From Pseudomonas sp. (GTDB lineage Bacteria > Pseudomonadota > Gammaproteobacteria > Pseudomonadales > Pseudomonadaceae): a DNA stretch of 56,250 nt. The notes below the pieces were generated by a model. The model saw only the letters and a list, made by a program, of their open reading frames with translations. It had not been told where the DNA came from and ran no database searches. The stretch spans positions 1-56,250 of the forward strand of contig JAUVYN010000013.1 of the NCBI GenBank assembly GCA_030603065.1. Direction: 5' to 3'. The translations under genes were made by a program, and so were the position numbers. Shown in pieces: positions 16,401 to 24,475 of the stretch (positions are counted from its first letter, which is position 1; every line of letters begins with the position of its first letter).

Positions 16401-18692
16401 TACGAAAAGGGTATCCACGATCACGATGCTTCATTGATTCTCGCGCACCTGCTGCCGCTGCGCGAGAGCGCCGGGCTACTAAGCTACTCGCCGCAGCCGA
16501 GGGCGCTCGCCCTGCTGTTCGAGGCCCAGTACCCGGAGCAGGTGACTGCTGGGCAATGGCCTCAGCGTGGGCGGGCCGCGGCGCACATTGCGAAGCTCTT
16601 CGGCCGCCAGGATGCGCTCCAGCAGTTGCAGAAGGAAGTGGCCGGGGCCCTGGTGCACTTTGCCGAAGACCTGGGATTGCAAAACATGCCGACCGCCGAG
16701 GCGGCCGAATACCTGGTCGCCGCGCTGGCGGCCGGGCAGCAGCAACCTGTAGTCAGCAAGTACGCCGCGCAGTTGCTCGAGGCCCTGCAGGCGCGCCTGC
16801 AGGCGGCGGAGCTCTGGGATGAATACCTGCAGACGCTGGCGCAACTGAGCGAACGCACCGGCGAGCAATGGCGCCTGGTGGAAAACTGGCTGCACGGCCT
16901 GTGCAGCGAGCCCGAATTCGAGGGACTGCGCCATTACCTTCCGGAAGCGGTTGCGCTGGCGCTGCTGCCAGCGGAGCGGCCGGTCACCGTGGCGCAGGTC
17001 GACCTGCGTTTCGAGGTCAGCGGTCTGCTCGGAGATCATCCGCGTATCGACAACGGCCAGATGACGCTGGCACTGGATGATCTCTTTGCGCGGCTGCGCG
17101 CACACCGGAACGACTACCTGCCCGGCCTGCAGCGCTACCAGGCGCTGCGCCAGGAGGTCATCAACGAACAGCGTGACGCCCTGCGGCTCTCCGAGTTCAA
17201 GGCACGTCCGCTGAGTTCCTTCGTGCGCAACCGCCTGATCAATGACGTATACCTCGGGGTGATCGGCGACAACCTGGCCAAGCAAATGGGTACTGCAGGT
17301 GAAAACCGCCGCTCCGACCTGACCGGCCTGCTGATGCTCATCTCGCCGCCGGGGTACGGCAAGACCACCCTCATGGAGTATGTGGCGCACCGCCTGGGTC
17401 TCGTGTTCATGAAGATCAACGGGCCTTCGCTGGGGCACGAGGTGCGCTCGCTGGACCCCGAACAGGCGCCGGATGCAACCTCGGCGCAGGAGCTGGTCAA
17501 ACTCAATCTCGCGCTCGAGATGGGCAACAACGTGATGCTCTACGTGGACGACATCCAGCACACGCATCCGGAGTTTCTGCAGAAGTTCATTTCCCTGTGC
17601 GATGGCACCCGTCGGATCGAAGGGGTATGGAAGGGCCGCACGCGCACCTATGACATGCGCGGGCGGAAGTTTTGCGTAGTCATGGCGGGCAACCCCTATA
17701 CCGAGTCCGGCGAGGTGTTCAAGATCCCCGACATGCTTGCGAACCGCGCGGACATCTATAACCTGGGCGACACCCTGAGCGGCATGCAGGATATCTTCGC
17801 GCTCAGTTACATCGAGAACTGCCTGACCTCCAATCCGGTGCTGGCGCCGCTGGCTACTCGAGACATGCAGGATCTCTATCGCTTCGTCGCCAAGGCCGAG
17901 GGCAAGCCCTTCTCCAGCAATGAGCTGAGCCATGACTACAGTGGTGCCGAGGTCAACGAGATCGTCTCCACGCTCGAGCGGCTGATGCAGGTTCGTGATG
18001 TGGTGTTCCGGGTCAATCAGCAGTACATCGCCAGCGCCGCGCAGGATGACCGCTACCGCACCGAGCCGCCGTTCCGCCTGCAGGGCAGTTACCGCAACAT
18101 GAACAAGCTGGCGGAAAAGATTTCCTCGGTGATGAATCAGGACGAGCTGCTGCAGCTGATTGCCGATCACTACCAGGGCGAGTCGCAGTTGCTGACCACC
18201 GGTGCCGAGGAGAACATGCTCAAGCTGGCCGAGCTGCGTGGCAACATGACGCCCGAGCAGCAAAGCCGCTGGGCACAGATCAAGGCCGACTTCATGCGCA
18301 ACAAGGCCATGGGAGGGGACGATACGGACGTGGGCAATCGCGTCGTGGTGCAGCTCAACGACCTGGTGGAAAGCATCCGCGCCCTGGGCAGTGCTGCGCA
18401 GCGCCCGGCGGAACTGGGGCTGGGCGACGTTCCCTGGCAGGAACTGGTCGCCGGGATCGAAAGTCTGCACAAGCTGAGCCCGCAGGTGAAGGTAGTGATG
18501 CCGCCACCGGCTGCGATGAAGAAAATGCTCGGCGATCTGGCCGAGAATGTACAGGCTTCGCTCAAGCCGCTGGTAGAGGTGATGGACCGTAAAACCGACA
18601 TAGAACTTTGCACCCAGAGCCGGCTGATCGATATTGCCGAGCGTGTCCGCGAGCTTGGTACGTCGCCCGCGAGGCAGTCGCCGCTTGACTGA
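13464..18692 (+). CDS. Giant DUF3686/AAA+ ATPase ('DNA repair ATPase' annotation)
   Basis: The protein has 1742 residues. About residues 1-450 form the DUF3686-type N-terminal region (repeated beta-strand segments such as TRMDVVGRVRIRTENN), followed by a long helical and coiled-coil middle (about 460-1250). The AAA+ module near the C-terminus has Walker A SPPGYGKTT (Lys1300), Walker B MLYVDDIQ (Asp1362/Asp1363), sensor-1 Asn1410 (VVMAGNPY) and Arg1428 in LANRAD. A helical tail ends the protein. Databases often name this family 'DNA repair ATPase', but nothing here points to DNA; the operon partners (PspA, flotillin) suggest membrane or protein remodelling, by analogy to Vps4 acting on ESCRT-III. 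That role is inference. It is 68 bp after yqiK. Confidence 0.85.
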   Translation: MADAHAEAEGQGLVDRAVAEGGAYEVLHRRLQEQGRQLKDIADSLNAQRQDAFGSTRMDVVGRVRIRTENNCIARDIVQVGDALLFGYNVFLGLKKETRVEDVFSLYRLQAQEEGFEAEPVPMQDSFLAEASFVNDFNELYTYYKNTRLLQLIRKDGKLLASFQIGERVTDIRVFRWSVSQDGKQVRYIDNRGERDVALPQPFDFEWQKVTREMAVNGRHPHINILDTVFVETIGGQLTIKVENNTEDGQGIYREAVVDKTQSLDDAAIEFARVGTLVLLKILPYREDVWRYLVFNSLTRKVERIDAIGLACIQLPEDHGIIFPGGYYLQNGEYKTFDQSMAGMRFKRAVRSPNGEDVQYIFYHPEEGRSALFTYNLIRRELQNPVYGHGYARLEDGRMVIFAAEGSEPTRIHPMQIWQTPFFTDEYAARQPQRSDFFGKTGNAELVRGISELLNLSREIDSSEVSVQRYSRLCQDVRRLFDAYHWLDDPQCQGLGQLLHQVASTSELVLDEFEKVESIRQQSRRAMAEAETRHRSMLDSLRRDERRDVQDHVTALNGLTRLRGQLLTIRDYRYIDVPRIDAMEQELLAEQASLASATAEFLASDAALEPFAEALQQADQQAQQAETVLQLSEPLATFESMSADLDMLSSLMASLQIEDATQRTRIVDGISEIYARLNQAKARAEQRRRGLGSAEQVAQFGAQFRLFGQGITSALAQARDPEACDVQLSRLLVQLEELESQFGDHEQFLGDILAKREELLETFETHRQALLDERQRRAQGLLDAAVRIIDSLPRRTARLTSAEEMNAFFVADPLILKLRELTERLRELQDNVKADDVEARLKNNRDQAIRGLRDKTELFEEGGNIIRLGPRHRFSVNTQELDLTLMPRGDQLYIHLTGTDFLEPLRHPELEALKPYWQAGLESESAELYRAEYLAGEVLAAAEAGRDGLSPGRLHELMLQPEQLVRAIRDFATPRYREGYEKGIHDHDASLILAHLLPLRESAGLLSYSPQPRALALLFEAQYPEQVTAGQWPQRGRAAAHIAKLFGRQDALQQLQKEVAGALVHFAEDLGLQNMPTAEAAEYLVAALAAGQQQPVVSKYAAQLLEALQARLQAAELWDEYLQTLAQLSERTGEQWRLVENWLHGLCSEPEFEGLRHYLPEAVALALLPAERPVTVAQVDLRFEVSGLLGDHPRIDNGQMTLALDDLFARLRAHRNDYLPGLQRYQALRQEVINEQRDALRLSEFKARPLSSFVRNRLINDVYLGVIGDNLAKQMGTAGENRRSDLTGLLMLISPPGYGKTTLMEYVAHRLGLVFMKINGPSLGHEVRSLDPEQAPDATSAQELVKLNLALEMGNNVMLYVDDIQHTHPEFLQKFISLCDGTRRIEGVWKGRTRTYDMRGRKFCVVMAGNPYTESGEVFKIPDMLANRADIYNLGDTLSGMQDIFALSYIENCLTSNPVLAPLATRDMQDLYRFVAKAEGKPFSSNELSHDYSGAEVNEIVSTLERLMQVRDVVFRVNQQYIASAAQDDRYRTEPPFRLQGSYRNMNKLAEKISSVMNQDELLQLIADHYQGESQLLTTGAEENMLKLAELRGNMTPEQQSRWAQIKADFMRNKAMGGDDTDVGNRVVVQLNDLVESIRALGSAAQRPAELGLGDVPWQELVAGIESLHKLSPQVKVVMPPPAAMKKMLGDLAENVQASLKPLVEVMDRKTDIELCTQSRLIDIAERVRELGTSPARQSPLD

Positions 18693-18912
18693 TCGACCGG
18701 TGGTCACCGACGAAGACCTCTGCCCCCTCTGCGGCGGTGATAACCGCTGCTGCCTGGCAGCCCGATCACCTGCAGCGCCTGTTCAGCCAGCAGACCAGTG
18801 CTGGTGTATGCAGGTGACGATTCCTCCGGAAACGCTGGCGCGCATCCCAGAAGCTCAGCAAGGCCTGGCTTGCCTATGTCCGGCTTGCGCCAGCCAGGGG
18901 CAAGGCGACTGA
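18685..18912 (+). CDS. Cysteine-rich CWC family protein
   Basis: This small protein of about 75 residues has Cys pairs CPLCGGDNRCC, the defining CWC triplet (QCWCMQV) and a final CLCPACA, matching the Cys-rich CWC family, likely a zinc-binding fold. The start is uncertain: TTG 18685 overlaps the AAA+ stop by 8 bp, and GTG 18700 would start 8 bp after it. The overlap points to translation coupled to the ATPase, making it the last gene of the operon. The function is unknown. Confidence 0.7.
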   Translation: MTDRPVVTDEDLCPLCGGDNRCCLAARSPAAPVQPADQCWCMQVTIPPETLARIPEAQQGLACLCPACASQGQGD

Positions 18913-19077
18913 CGTTGCTTCGTTGGTTTTTGCCGAGCTGCCAGAAACAAGCGAAGCGAACTCAGTCACGCAAAAACTGTCCCAGAATGCGTGACCCATT
19001 GTTTCAACGTGTTTCAGCACGAAAGCAATGGGCGCAGTTTTGCCTACCCACAATCAGACCGTCCCATGGAGGTGGTT

Positions 19078-19209
19078 ATGAGTACTGCATTTAAGAGTCT
19101 TCTGCTGAGCGCACTTATGGTATTCGGCGTTGTAGGATGCAACACCATGGAAGGAGCCGGCCGTGACGTAGAGCGCGGGGGCGAAGCGATCCAGCGTCAG
19201 GCTCGCTGA
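19078..19209 (+). CDS. Entericidin A/B family small lipoprotein
   Basis: The 43-residue peptide has a signal sequence (AFKSLLLSALMVFGVVGC) ending in a lipobox Cys, followed by the entericidin signature NTMEGAGRDVERGGEAI. Entericidins are small membrane lipoproteins made in stationary phase or envelope stress; the E. coli pair forms a bacteriolytic toxin/antidote. Only one gene is present here, as usual in Pseudomonas. The start ATG 19078 has GGAGG upstream; earlier in-frame starts would add non-signal residues. Confidence 0.85.
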   Translation: MSTAFKSLLLSALMVFGVVGCNTMEGAGRDVERGGEAIQRQAR

Positions 19210-19279
19210 TCGTCGACCCGTAGCCCGCCGATGGGGCCAGCTCCGTCGGCGTGGGCGCGGGTAAAGGAGTGCAGGCGGT

Positions 19280-19600
19280 ATGTACAAGCTATGTTTCTAT
19301 GTTCCCGAATCGCATCTCGAGGCAGTCAAGCAAGCCGTGTTCGAAGCAGGGGCGGGCCGGATGGGGGATTACGATTCCTGCTGCTGGCAGGTGCTCGGCA
19401 CCGGTCAGTTTCGACCGCTGAAGGGGGCTGATCCGCATATCGGTACTATTGGCGCGCTGGAGCATGTCGATGAGTACCGCGTTGAAACGCTTTGCAGTGG
19501 GGATGTCGTGCGCGAGGTCATCAAGGCGCTTCGTGACGCCCACCCCTATGAGGAGCCTGCCTTCGATGTCTGGGCGCTGACCCAGGAGCTTATGATGTAG
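19280..19600 (+). CDS. NIF3-like / YqfO-type small protein
   Basis: The 106-residue protein resembles the CutA-like insertion domain of NIF3/YqfO proteins as a stand-alone unit: MYKLCFYVPESHLEAVKQA at the start, GxMGDYDSCCW in the middle and AHPYEEPAFDVW at the end. Members of this short form are common in Pseudomonas and often labelled NGG1-interacting factor 3. The PYEEPA segment lies in a predicted metal-binding or trimer pocket. The function is not established. GGAG occurs about 10 nt before the ATG, and a GC-rich hairpin follows the stop. Confidence 0.8.
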   Translation: MYKLCFYVPESHLEAVKQAVFEAGAGRMGDYDSCCWQVLGTGQFRPLKGADPHIGTIGALEHVDEYRVETLCSGDVVREVIKALRDAHPYEEPAFDVWALTQELMM

Positions 19601-19619
19601 GCGCGCCCGTGGGCGCGCC
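19600..19619. terminator. GC-rich hairpin between convergent genes
   Basis: GGCGCGCC (19600-19607) pairs with GGCGCGCC (19612-19619) around CGTG. It lies between the convergent NIF3-like and cytochrome c peroxidase genes (27 bp gap) and can form on either transcript. No T-run is present, so it would act as a bidirectional roadblock or 3'-end stabiliser rather than a classic intrinsic terminator. Confidence 0.5.
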
Positions 19620-19626
19620 CCATGGA

Positions 19627-20628
19627 TCACTCGGTAGCGAAGGGCACCGGGCGAGGTGTTTCGGCAGTTGACGGCGGCAGTTGCGGGATTGCGAAGTCCG
19701 GCTGGTCCCCAGTCAGCGTCTTCAGGAAAGCCGTCATGTTGGCAATATCCTTGTCTTCCAGCTTGCGTCCAAGCTGGAGGCGGGCCATGACATCCACAGC
19801 TTCTTCCAGATTCCAGTACGCGCCGTCGTGGAAGTAGGGGTAGGTCAGTTCGACGTTACGCAGCGTCGGCACCTTGAACGAGAACCGGTCGGCGTCCTTT
19901 CCAGTCACGGCCACGCGGCCCTCCGCGGGATTGTCGGTCACATAGGGCTCGACGATACCCATCCGCTGGAAGGAGGTTCCGCCCAGAGCCGGCCCGTAGT
20001 GGCAAGCCACACAGCCCACTTCCTTGAAAGTCTGGTAACCCGCCAGCTCCTGCTCGGTGATGGCCTTGTCATCTCCCTTCAGCCACTGGTCAAAGCGCGA
20101 GTTCGGAGTTACCAGTGTTTCTTCGAAAGCCGCGATGGCGTCGGTGACATTGTCCAGGCTGATCGGGTCGTCACCATAGATGGCCGCGAACTCTTCTCGA
20201 TATGCCGGGATCGAGCGCAGCACGTCGATAGCCAGAGCATGGGTGAACGCCATTTCCATCGGGTTGGAGATGGGGCCGGCGGCCTGTTCCTGCAGGTTGG
20301 CGGCGCGACCATCCCAGAACTGGGCGACGTTCAGGCTCGAGTTGAGCACTGTGGGCGAGTTGATCGGCCCCTTCTGCCAGTTGTGGCCAATCGACGTTGG
20401 CAGATTGTCACTGCCGCCCATGCTCAGGTTGTGGCAGGAGTTGCAGGAAATGAAGCCTGAACGGGACAGGCGCGGATCGAAGAAGAGTTTTTTTCCGAGT
20501 TCAACCTTGGCAGGCTCGTCGACCTTGACGGGTTCGATCGGCTTTACAGGCTCCTGGGCGATCCGATCCGCCAGGGTGGGGCCGGATATGCTGGCGGCCA
20601 GTACCAGGCATAGGAATTTCGCGTTCAT
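19627..20628 (-). CDS. Dihaem cytochrome c peroxidase
   Basis: This 333-residue periplasmic enzyme reduces hydrogen peroxide to water with electrons from cytochrome c. It has a signal peptide ending GPTLA, a first haem site FISCNSCH (peroxidatic haem) and a second GCVACH (electron-transferring haem), and the usual WDGRAANLQEQA and FKVPTLRNVELTYPYFHDG segments. The length is typical of bacterial CcpA/MauG-type peroxidases without a third haem. I chose ATG 20628 with GAGGA 9 nt upstream. A perfect Anr box about 105 bp upstream fits the known oxygen-limited induction of this gene in Pseudomonas. Confidence 0.93.
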   Translation of the reverse strand: MNAKFLCLVLAASISGPTLADRIAQEPVKPIEPVKVDEPAKVELGKKLFFDPRLSRSGFISCNSCHNLSMGGSDNLPTSIGHNWQKGPINSPTVLNSSLNVAQFWDGRAANLQEQAAGPISNPMEMAFTHALAIDVLRSIPAYREEFAAIYGDDPISLDNVTDAIAAFEETLVTPNSRFDQWLKGDDKAITEQELAGYQTFKEVGCVACHYGPALGGTSFQRMGIVEPYVTDNPAEGRVAVTGKDADRFSFKVPTLRNVELTYPYFHDGAYWNLEEAVDVMARLQLGRKLEDKDIANMTAFLKTLTGDQPDFAIPQLPPSTAETPRPVPFATE

Positions 20629-20726
20629 CTGGGTACATCCTCTTGTCACGGGATTGGCTTGCATGGGTCGCTGGCCGGCGACAACTCGTTATGCGTCTAG
20701 TCTGCCCGTGACGGGCGAGGTGTCCG

Positions 20727-20740
20727 TTGATCTGGGTCAA
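20727..20740 (-). promoter_or_regulatory. Perfect Anr/FNR box upstream of cytochrome c peroxidase
   Basis: TTGATCTGGGTCAA is a full match to the Pseudomonas Anr consensus. It is centred about 105 bp before the peroxidase ATG and overlaps the stop codon (20737-20739) of the L,D-transpeptidase gene, so regulation is built into the end of the upstream gene. Confidence 0.75.
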
Positions 20741-21219
20741 GGTCTGATTTCCACGAGGGTTCCGTCCGGAACCAGGTTCCAGAGCTCGCGCATGTCATCG
20801 TTAGCAAGAGCGATGCATCCGTCGGTCCAGTCCAGGCCCTTGAAGAACCACTCGGGATAATCTTCATCCACTGGCGTACCGTGAATCATGATCATGCTGC
20901 CGGGGTCCACGCCCCGTTCGTAGGCGGCAGCCCGGTCTTTCAGGTTGGGGTAGTCCAGGTGCATGCTGAGGTTGAATTGCGGACTGCGATGACGCCAGTC
21001 AATGGTATAGATGCCCTCGGGGGTGCGTTTGTCGCCGGCCTGCTGTTTGTGGCCCACGGGCTGGCGACCGAGGGCGACCCGGTAGCTGCGAATGACTTCA
21101 CCTTCGCTTATCACCTCCAGCCGGCGCTCGCTCTTGTGCACCAGCAACTGATCGATCGGTGGCGAGGCCAGCACCGAACCGCAGGCCATCAGGAGCAGTG
21201 CGAAAAGTGCGTACTTCAT
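20737..21219 (-). CDS. L,D-transpeptidase family protein (YkuD domain)
   Basis: The 160-residue exported protein has a signal peptide (ALFALLLMACGSVLA) and one YkuD domain. VALGRQPVGHKQQAGDKRTPEGIYTI is the conserved entry strand, and IMIHGT...LDWTDGCIAL holds the catalytic His and Cys; the usual SHGC triplet reads TDGC, as in the YafK-like branch. Such enzymes make or edit 3-3 peptide cross-links or lipoprotein attachments in peptidoglycan. The Cys in the N-terminal segment (LMACGS) could be a lipobox, which would make it a lipoprotein. It is 2 bp from the downstream end of the Nudix gene and probably co-transcribed with it. Confidence 0.85.
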   Translation of the reverse strand: MKYALFALLLMACGSVLASPPIDQLLVHKSERRLEVISEGEVIRSYRVALGRQPVGHKQQAGDKRTPEGIYTIDWRHRSPQFNLSMHLDYPNLKDRAAAYERGVDPGSMIMIHGTPVDEDYPEWFFKGLDWTDGCIALANDDMRELWNLVPDGTLVEIRP

Positions 21220-21221
21220 GG

Positions 21222-21773
21222 CTACCTGCGAATGCGTGACGGGTCGTAGATGATATCCCGGACGCGAACCGGAAAGTGTTGCGACTGTCTGTCGATGAAA
21301 TACTGCTTCAGTGTCTTGCCCACCGTCGGGAAGGCCAGGTGATCCCAGGGAATCTCTGCCTCGCTGAACAGCTTCACCTCAAGGCTCTCTTCGCCGGCGG
21401 TGAACTCCAGATCCGCCAGTTCGGCGCGAAAGAACATGTAGACCTGATTGATGTGCGGCAGATTGAACAGCATGTAAAGTTCCTGGGAATGGACCCTTGC
21501 GTTGGCCTCTTCCAGGGTTTCCCGAAGCGCCGCCTGCTCAGTGGTTTCGCCGTTTTCCATGAAGCCAGCGGGGAGAGTCCAGAAGCCGTGCCGTGGTTCG
21601 ATGGCGCGGCGGCACAGGAGAACCCTTTGGCCATGAATCGGCAGGCAGCCGGCGACGATACGCGGGTTCTGGTAGTGGATCGTCTCGCAATGACCGCAAA
21701 CGAAGCGCAGCCTGTTGTCCCCCTGGGGTATCTTCTCGCTGACCGGTTGGCCGCACTGACTGCAAAACTTCAT
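21222..21773 (-). CDS. Nudix hydrolase with N-terminal zinc ribbon
   Basis: The 183-residue protein begins with a Cys4 zinc ribbon (KFCSQCGQ and VCGHCET) followed by a Nudix domain. The Nudix box is GFMENGETTEQAALRETLEE, with Asn instead of the last Gly of the motif. The architecture resembles the NADH pyrophosphatase NudC branch but is shorter and lacks its N-terminal domain and SQPWPFP-type motif, so substrate specificity is open. I chose ATG 21773 with GGAG 7 nt upstream. It is followed by the L,D-transpeptidase gene 2 bp later and is divergent from a second Nudix gene. Confidence 0.88.
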   Translation of the reverse strand: MKFCSQCGQPVSEKIPQGDNRLRFVCGHCETIHYQNPRIVAGCLPIHGQRVLLCRRAIEPRHGFWTLPAGFMENGETTEQAALRETLEEANARVHSQELYMLFNLPHINQVYMFFRAELADLEFTAGEESLEVKLFSEAEIPWDHLAFPTVGKTLKQYFIDRQSQHFPVRVRDIIYDPSRIRR

Positions 21774-21946
21774 CTCGAAACTCCAGCAGGGGGGCAATCC
21801 GTCCTATCTTGCTGCGCATCCGTGCGCTCGGCAAGGGTTCGAAACACAGGGTTACTTCGTCTTATGCCAGGGCATTCAGCGAGGGGTGGTTCTGGCCCCG
21901 TCCCCGCGATCATGCCATTATTGGGCAAAAGAACGAGGTACCTTGC

Positions 21947-22552
21947 ATGCTCGACGTTATGCGCATGCGGGTGCAGGGGCACCGGCCACGGGAGGTGGAA
22001 GCTGCCGGGCTGCCCGAGGCGGGCGTGCTGATCCCTGTAACCTGCGTGCATGACCAGCCGGAAATCATCCTTACCCTGCGCTCGAAGCGACTCTCCACGC
22101 ATTCCGGTGAAGTGGCCTTCCCTGGGGGGCGGCGCGATCCCGGCGACATAGACCTGTGCCAGACCGCGCTGCGCGAAACTCACGAAGAGATCGGCCTGCC
22201 TCCCGAGCGAGTGGAAGTCATTGGGCCGATGAACAGCCTGGTGTCGCGCTTCGGTATCAAGGTGACGCCTTATGTTGGCATTGTCCCCGATGTATTCGAG
22301 TTGCAGCCAAACCGTTTTGAAATCGAAGAAGTCTTTCGCGTCCCGGTGAGTTTTTTCATGGAGGACCAGCGCGAAATGACCCATCGGATCGATTACGAAG
22401 GCCGAAGCTGGTATGTGCCCAGCTACCGCTACAACGGATTCAAGATCTGGGGCCTGACGGCGCTGATGCTGGCCGAGCTGATGAACGTCGGCTTTCAGGC
22501 CAACATTCCGCTGACCACCCCCTATGATCCGGATCGCAAACAGGAGCAATGA
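21947..22552 (+). CDS. CoA pyrophosphatase (NudL/YeaB-like Nudix hydrolase)
   Basis: The 201-residue Nudix enzyme shows the CoA-pyrophosphatase (NuCoA) extension [20 protein letters not shown] directly before the Nudix box [18 protein letters not shown]...EEIGL. These enzymes cleave CoA to phosphopantetheine and 3',5'-ADP. The start at ATG 21947 has GAGG about 9 nt upstream. Its stop overlaps the start region of the carbonic anhydrase gene (ATGATGA), giving coupled translation in a four-gene run with DUF1289 and purT. Confidence 0.88.
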   Translation: MLDVMRMRVQGHRPREVEAAGLPEAGVLIPVTCVHDQPEIILTLRSKRLSTHSGEVAFPGGRRDPGDIDLCQTALRETHEEIGLPPERVEVIGPMNSLVSRFGIKVTPYVGIVPDVFELQPNRFEIEEVFRVPVSFFMEDQREMTHRIDYEGRSWYVPSYRYNGFKIWGLTALMLAELMNVGFQANIPLTTPYDPDRKQEQ

Positions 22553-23076
22553 TGAAATACAGTCTCGGAAATGATCGGGTCGAAACGGCAGACGACGCCT
22601 GGATTGCGGATAACGCAGCGGTGATTGGCAAGGTTCGCCTGGAACAGGGTGCCAGCGTCTGGTTTGGTGCCGTGCTGCGCGGTGACATGGAGCTGATTCT
22701 GGTGGGTGAGCACAGCAATGTGCAGGACGGTGCGGTGATGCACACCGATGCCGGCTTTCCGCTGACTCTTGGCAAGGGTGTGACCGTCGGCCACAACGCC
22801 ATGCTGCATGGCTGCACCGTAGGCGATTACAGCCTGATCGGCATCAATGCCGTGGTACTCAACGGTGCGAAGATCGGCAAGCACTGCATCATCGGCGCCA
22901 ACACCTTGATTCCGGAGGGCAAGGAAATACCGGATGGCTCGCTGGTGGTTGGCTCGCCTGGCAAGGTGGTCCGCGAACTGACTGACCAACAGAAAAAGAT
23001 GCTCGAAGGCAGCGCCGCCCATTATGTGCATAACGCCCAGCGCTACCGTCGCGACCTCAAACCGCAGGAAGACTGA
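22552..23076 (+). CDS. Gamma-class carbonic anhydrase family protein (YrdA-like)
   Basis: The 174-residue left-handed beta-helix protein shows hexapeptide repeats ([53 protein letters not shown]). Zn-binding His residues of the gamma-CA fold appear in VMHTD and VGHNAMLHG. Family members include carbonic anhydrases and related proteins without activity, so the reaction is likely but not certain. ATG 22552 has AGGAG with 5-nt spacing; the preceding ATG 22549 is too close to it. The gene overlaps the Nudix stop. Confidence 0.88.
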   Translation: MKYSLGNDRVETADDAWIADNAAVIGKVRLEQGASVWFGAVLRGDMELILVGEHSNVQDGAVMHTDAGFPLTLGKGVTVGHNAMLHGCTVGDYSLIGINAVVLNGAKIGKHCIIGANTLIPEGKEIPDGSLVVGSPGKVVRELTDQQKKMLEGSAAHYVHNAQRYRRDLKPQED

Positions 23077-23081
23077 TCTCT

Positions 23082-23285
23082 ATGCCGCCGGTCGCCTCGC
23101 CCTGCGTGGGTATTTGCAGTCTGGATGAGCAGGACCTGTGCATCGGCTGCCAGCGTACCGGGCAGGAAATCACCCTGTGGGGCCGCATGACCGATGACCA
23201 GCGCCGCGCAGTGCTGGGCCGCTGCGAGGAGCGCGCCAAAGAGCAGGGGCTGTGGCTGACTTCTACCGATAACGGAGAGACCTGA
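23082..23285 (+). CDS. DUF1289 family small cysteine-rich protein
   Basis: The 67-residue protein carries the DUF1289 pattern [21 protein letters not shown] followed by [17 protein letters not shown]. The four conserved Cys residues suggest a metal or Fe-S site, but the function is unknown. It sits 5 bp after the carbonic anhydrase gene, and its stop overlaps the purT start (TGATG), so it is part of the same operon. Confidence 0.85.
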   Translation: MPPVASPCVGICSLDEQDLCIGCQRTGQEITLWGRMTDDQRRAVLGRCEERAKEQGLWLTSTDNGET

Positions 23286-24466
23286 TGATCTCGATTGGAA
23301 CACCGGGTGCAGAGAACGCGACCCGGGTGATGCTGCTAGGCTCCGGAGAGCTGGGCAAGGAACTGATTATCGAGCTGCAGCGTCTCGGCTGCGAGACCAT
23401 AGCAGTGGATCGCTATCCAAGGGCTCCCGCCATGCAGGTTGCGCACCGCCACCACGTGGTCAACATGCTTGATGGTGCCGCGCTGCGTGAAGTGATCGAG
23501 GCCGAACAGCCGGATTACATCGTGCCGGAGATCGAAGCGATTGCCACTCCGACGCTGATCGAACTCGAGCAGGAGGGCTATCACGTCATTCCCACCGCCC
23601 GGGCGGCCTGGCTGACCATGGACCGCGAAGGCATCCGGCGCCTCGCCGCCGAAGAGCTGGGGCTGCCTACTTCACCCTATCGCTTCGCCGACACGCAGGA
23701 GGATTATCTTGCAGCTATCCAGGCCGTTGGCCTGCCTTGCGTGGTCAAGCCGGTCATGAGCTCTTCCGGAAAGGGCCAGAGCCTGGTGCGGGACGAAGCG
23801 GGCGTGCTGCCCGCCTGGCGATATGCGCAGGAAGGGGGGCGCGCCGGCCAGGGTCGGGTCATCGTCGAAGGCTTTGTGGATTTCGATTACGAAATCACCT
23901 TGCTGACGGTCCGCCATGCTGGCGGCACGGATTTCTGCGCGCCCATAGGCCATCGCCAGGAGGGTGGCGACTACCAGGAGTCCTGGCAGCCCCAGGCCAT
24001 GAGCGAGGCCGCGCTTGCGGAGTCGCAACGCATAGCCCAGGCCGTCACCGACGCGCTCGGCGGACGTGGTCTGTTCGGCGTCGAGCTGTTCATCAAGGGA
24101 GATCAGGTATGGTTCAGTGAGGTCTCGCCGCGCCCTCATGACACCGGCATGGTGACGCTGATATCCCAGGATCTTTCCGAATTCGCGCTGCATGCGCGGG
24201 CCATTCTCGGTCTGCCTGTTCCGGGCATACGTCAGCTCGGCGCATCGGCTTCGGCCGTTCTACTGGTCAGCGGTACGTCTGACGACCTGCGCTACGGCAA
24301 TCTGGGCGCAGCGCTGGCCGAGCCGGACACTCAGTTGCGCCTGTTCGGTAAGCCCGAGGTGGCTGGGCAGCGGCGAATGGGGGTGGCCTTGGCGCGGGGT
24401 GACAGCATCGAAGCGGCCCGTGAAAAGGCTCTGCGTGCCGCCTCGTCGATCGAGGTTACATTCTGA
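23285..24466 (+). CDS. purT: Formate-dependent phosphoribosylglycinamide formyltransferase PurT
   Basis: The 393-residue ATP-grasp enzyme makes formyl-GAR from GAR, formate and ATP, the folate-independent route in purine synthesis. The N-terminal domain has [13 protein letters not shown]; the ATP-grasp loop is [15 protein letters not shown]; metal and ATP ligands lie in [28 protein letters not shown]. The length equals E. coli PurT (392). It is coupled to the DUF1289 gene by start/stop overlap. It uses formate, which links it metabolically to the formate dehydrogenase encoded elsewhere in the window. Confidence 0.96.
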   Translation: MISIGTPGAENATRVMLLGSGELGKELIIELQRLGCETIAVDRYPRAPAMQVAHRHHVVNMLDGAALREVIEAEQPDYIVPEIEAIATPTLIELEQEGYHVIPTARAAWLTMDREGIRRLAAEELGLPTSPYRFADTQEDYLAAIQAVGLPCVVKPVMSSSGKGQSLVRDEAGVLPAWRYAQEGGRAGQGRVIVEGFVDFDYEITLLTVRHAGGTDFCAPIGHRQEGGDYQESWQPQAMSEAALAESQRIAQAVTDALGGRGLFGVELFIKGDQVWFSEVSPRPHDTGMVTLISQDLSEFALHARAILGLPVPGIRQLGASASAVLLVSGTSDDLRYGNLGAALAEPDTQLRLFGKPEVAGQRRMGVALARGDSIEAAREKALRAASSIEVTF

Positions 24467-24475
24467 TCGAAGTAG

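Noticed and set aside
16479-18707. 742-codon minus-strand open frame over the AAA+ gene
   Set aside because: It lies antisense to conserved Walker motifs and lacks a ribosome site or family features.
20820-20960. TDGC instead of SHGC in the L,D-transpeptidase as a loss of the active site
   Set aside because: Catalytic Cys and the upstream His are present, and the variant is normal in the YafK-like branch.
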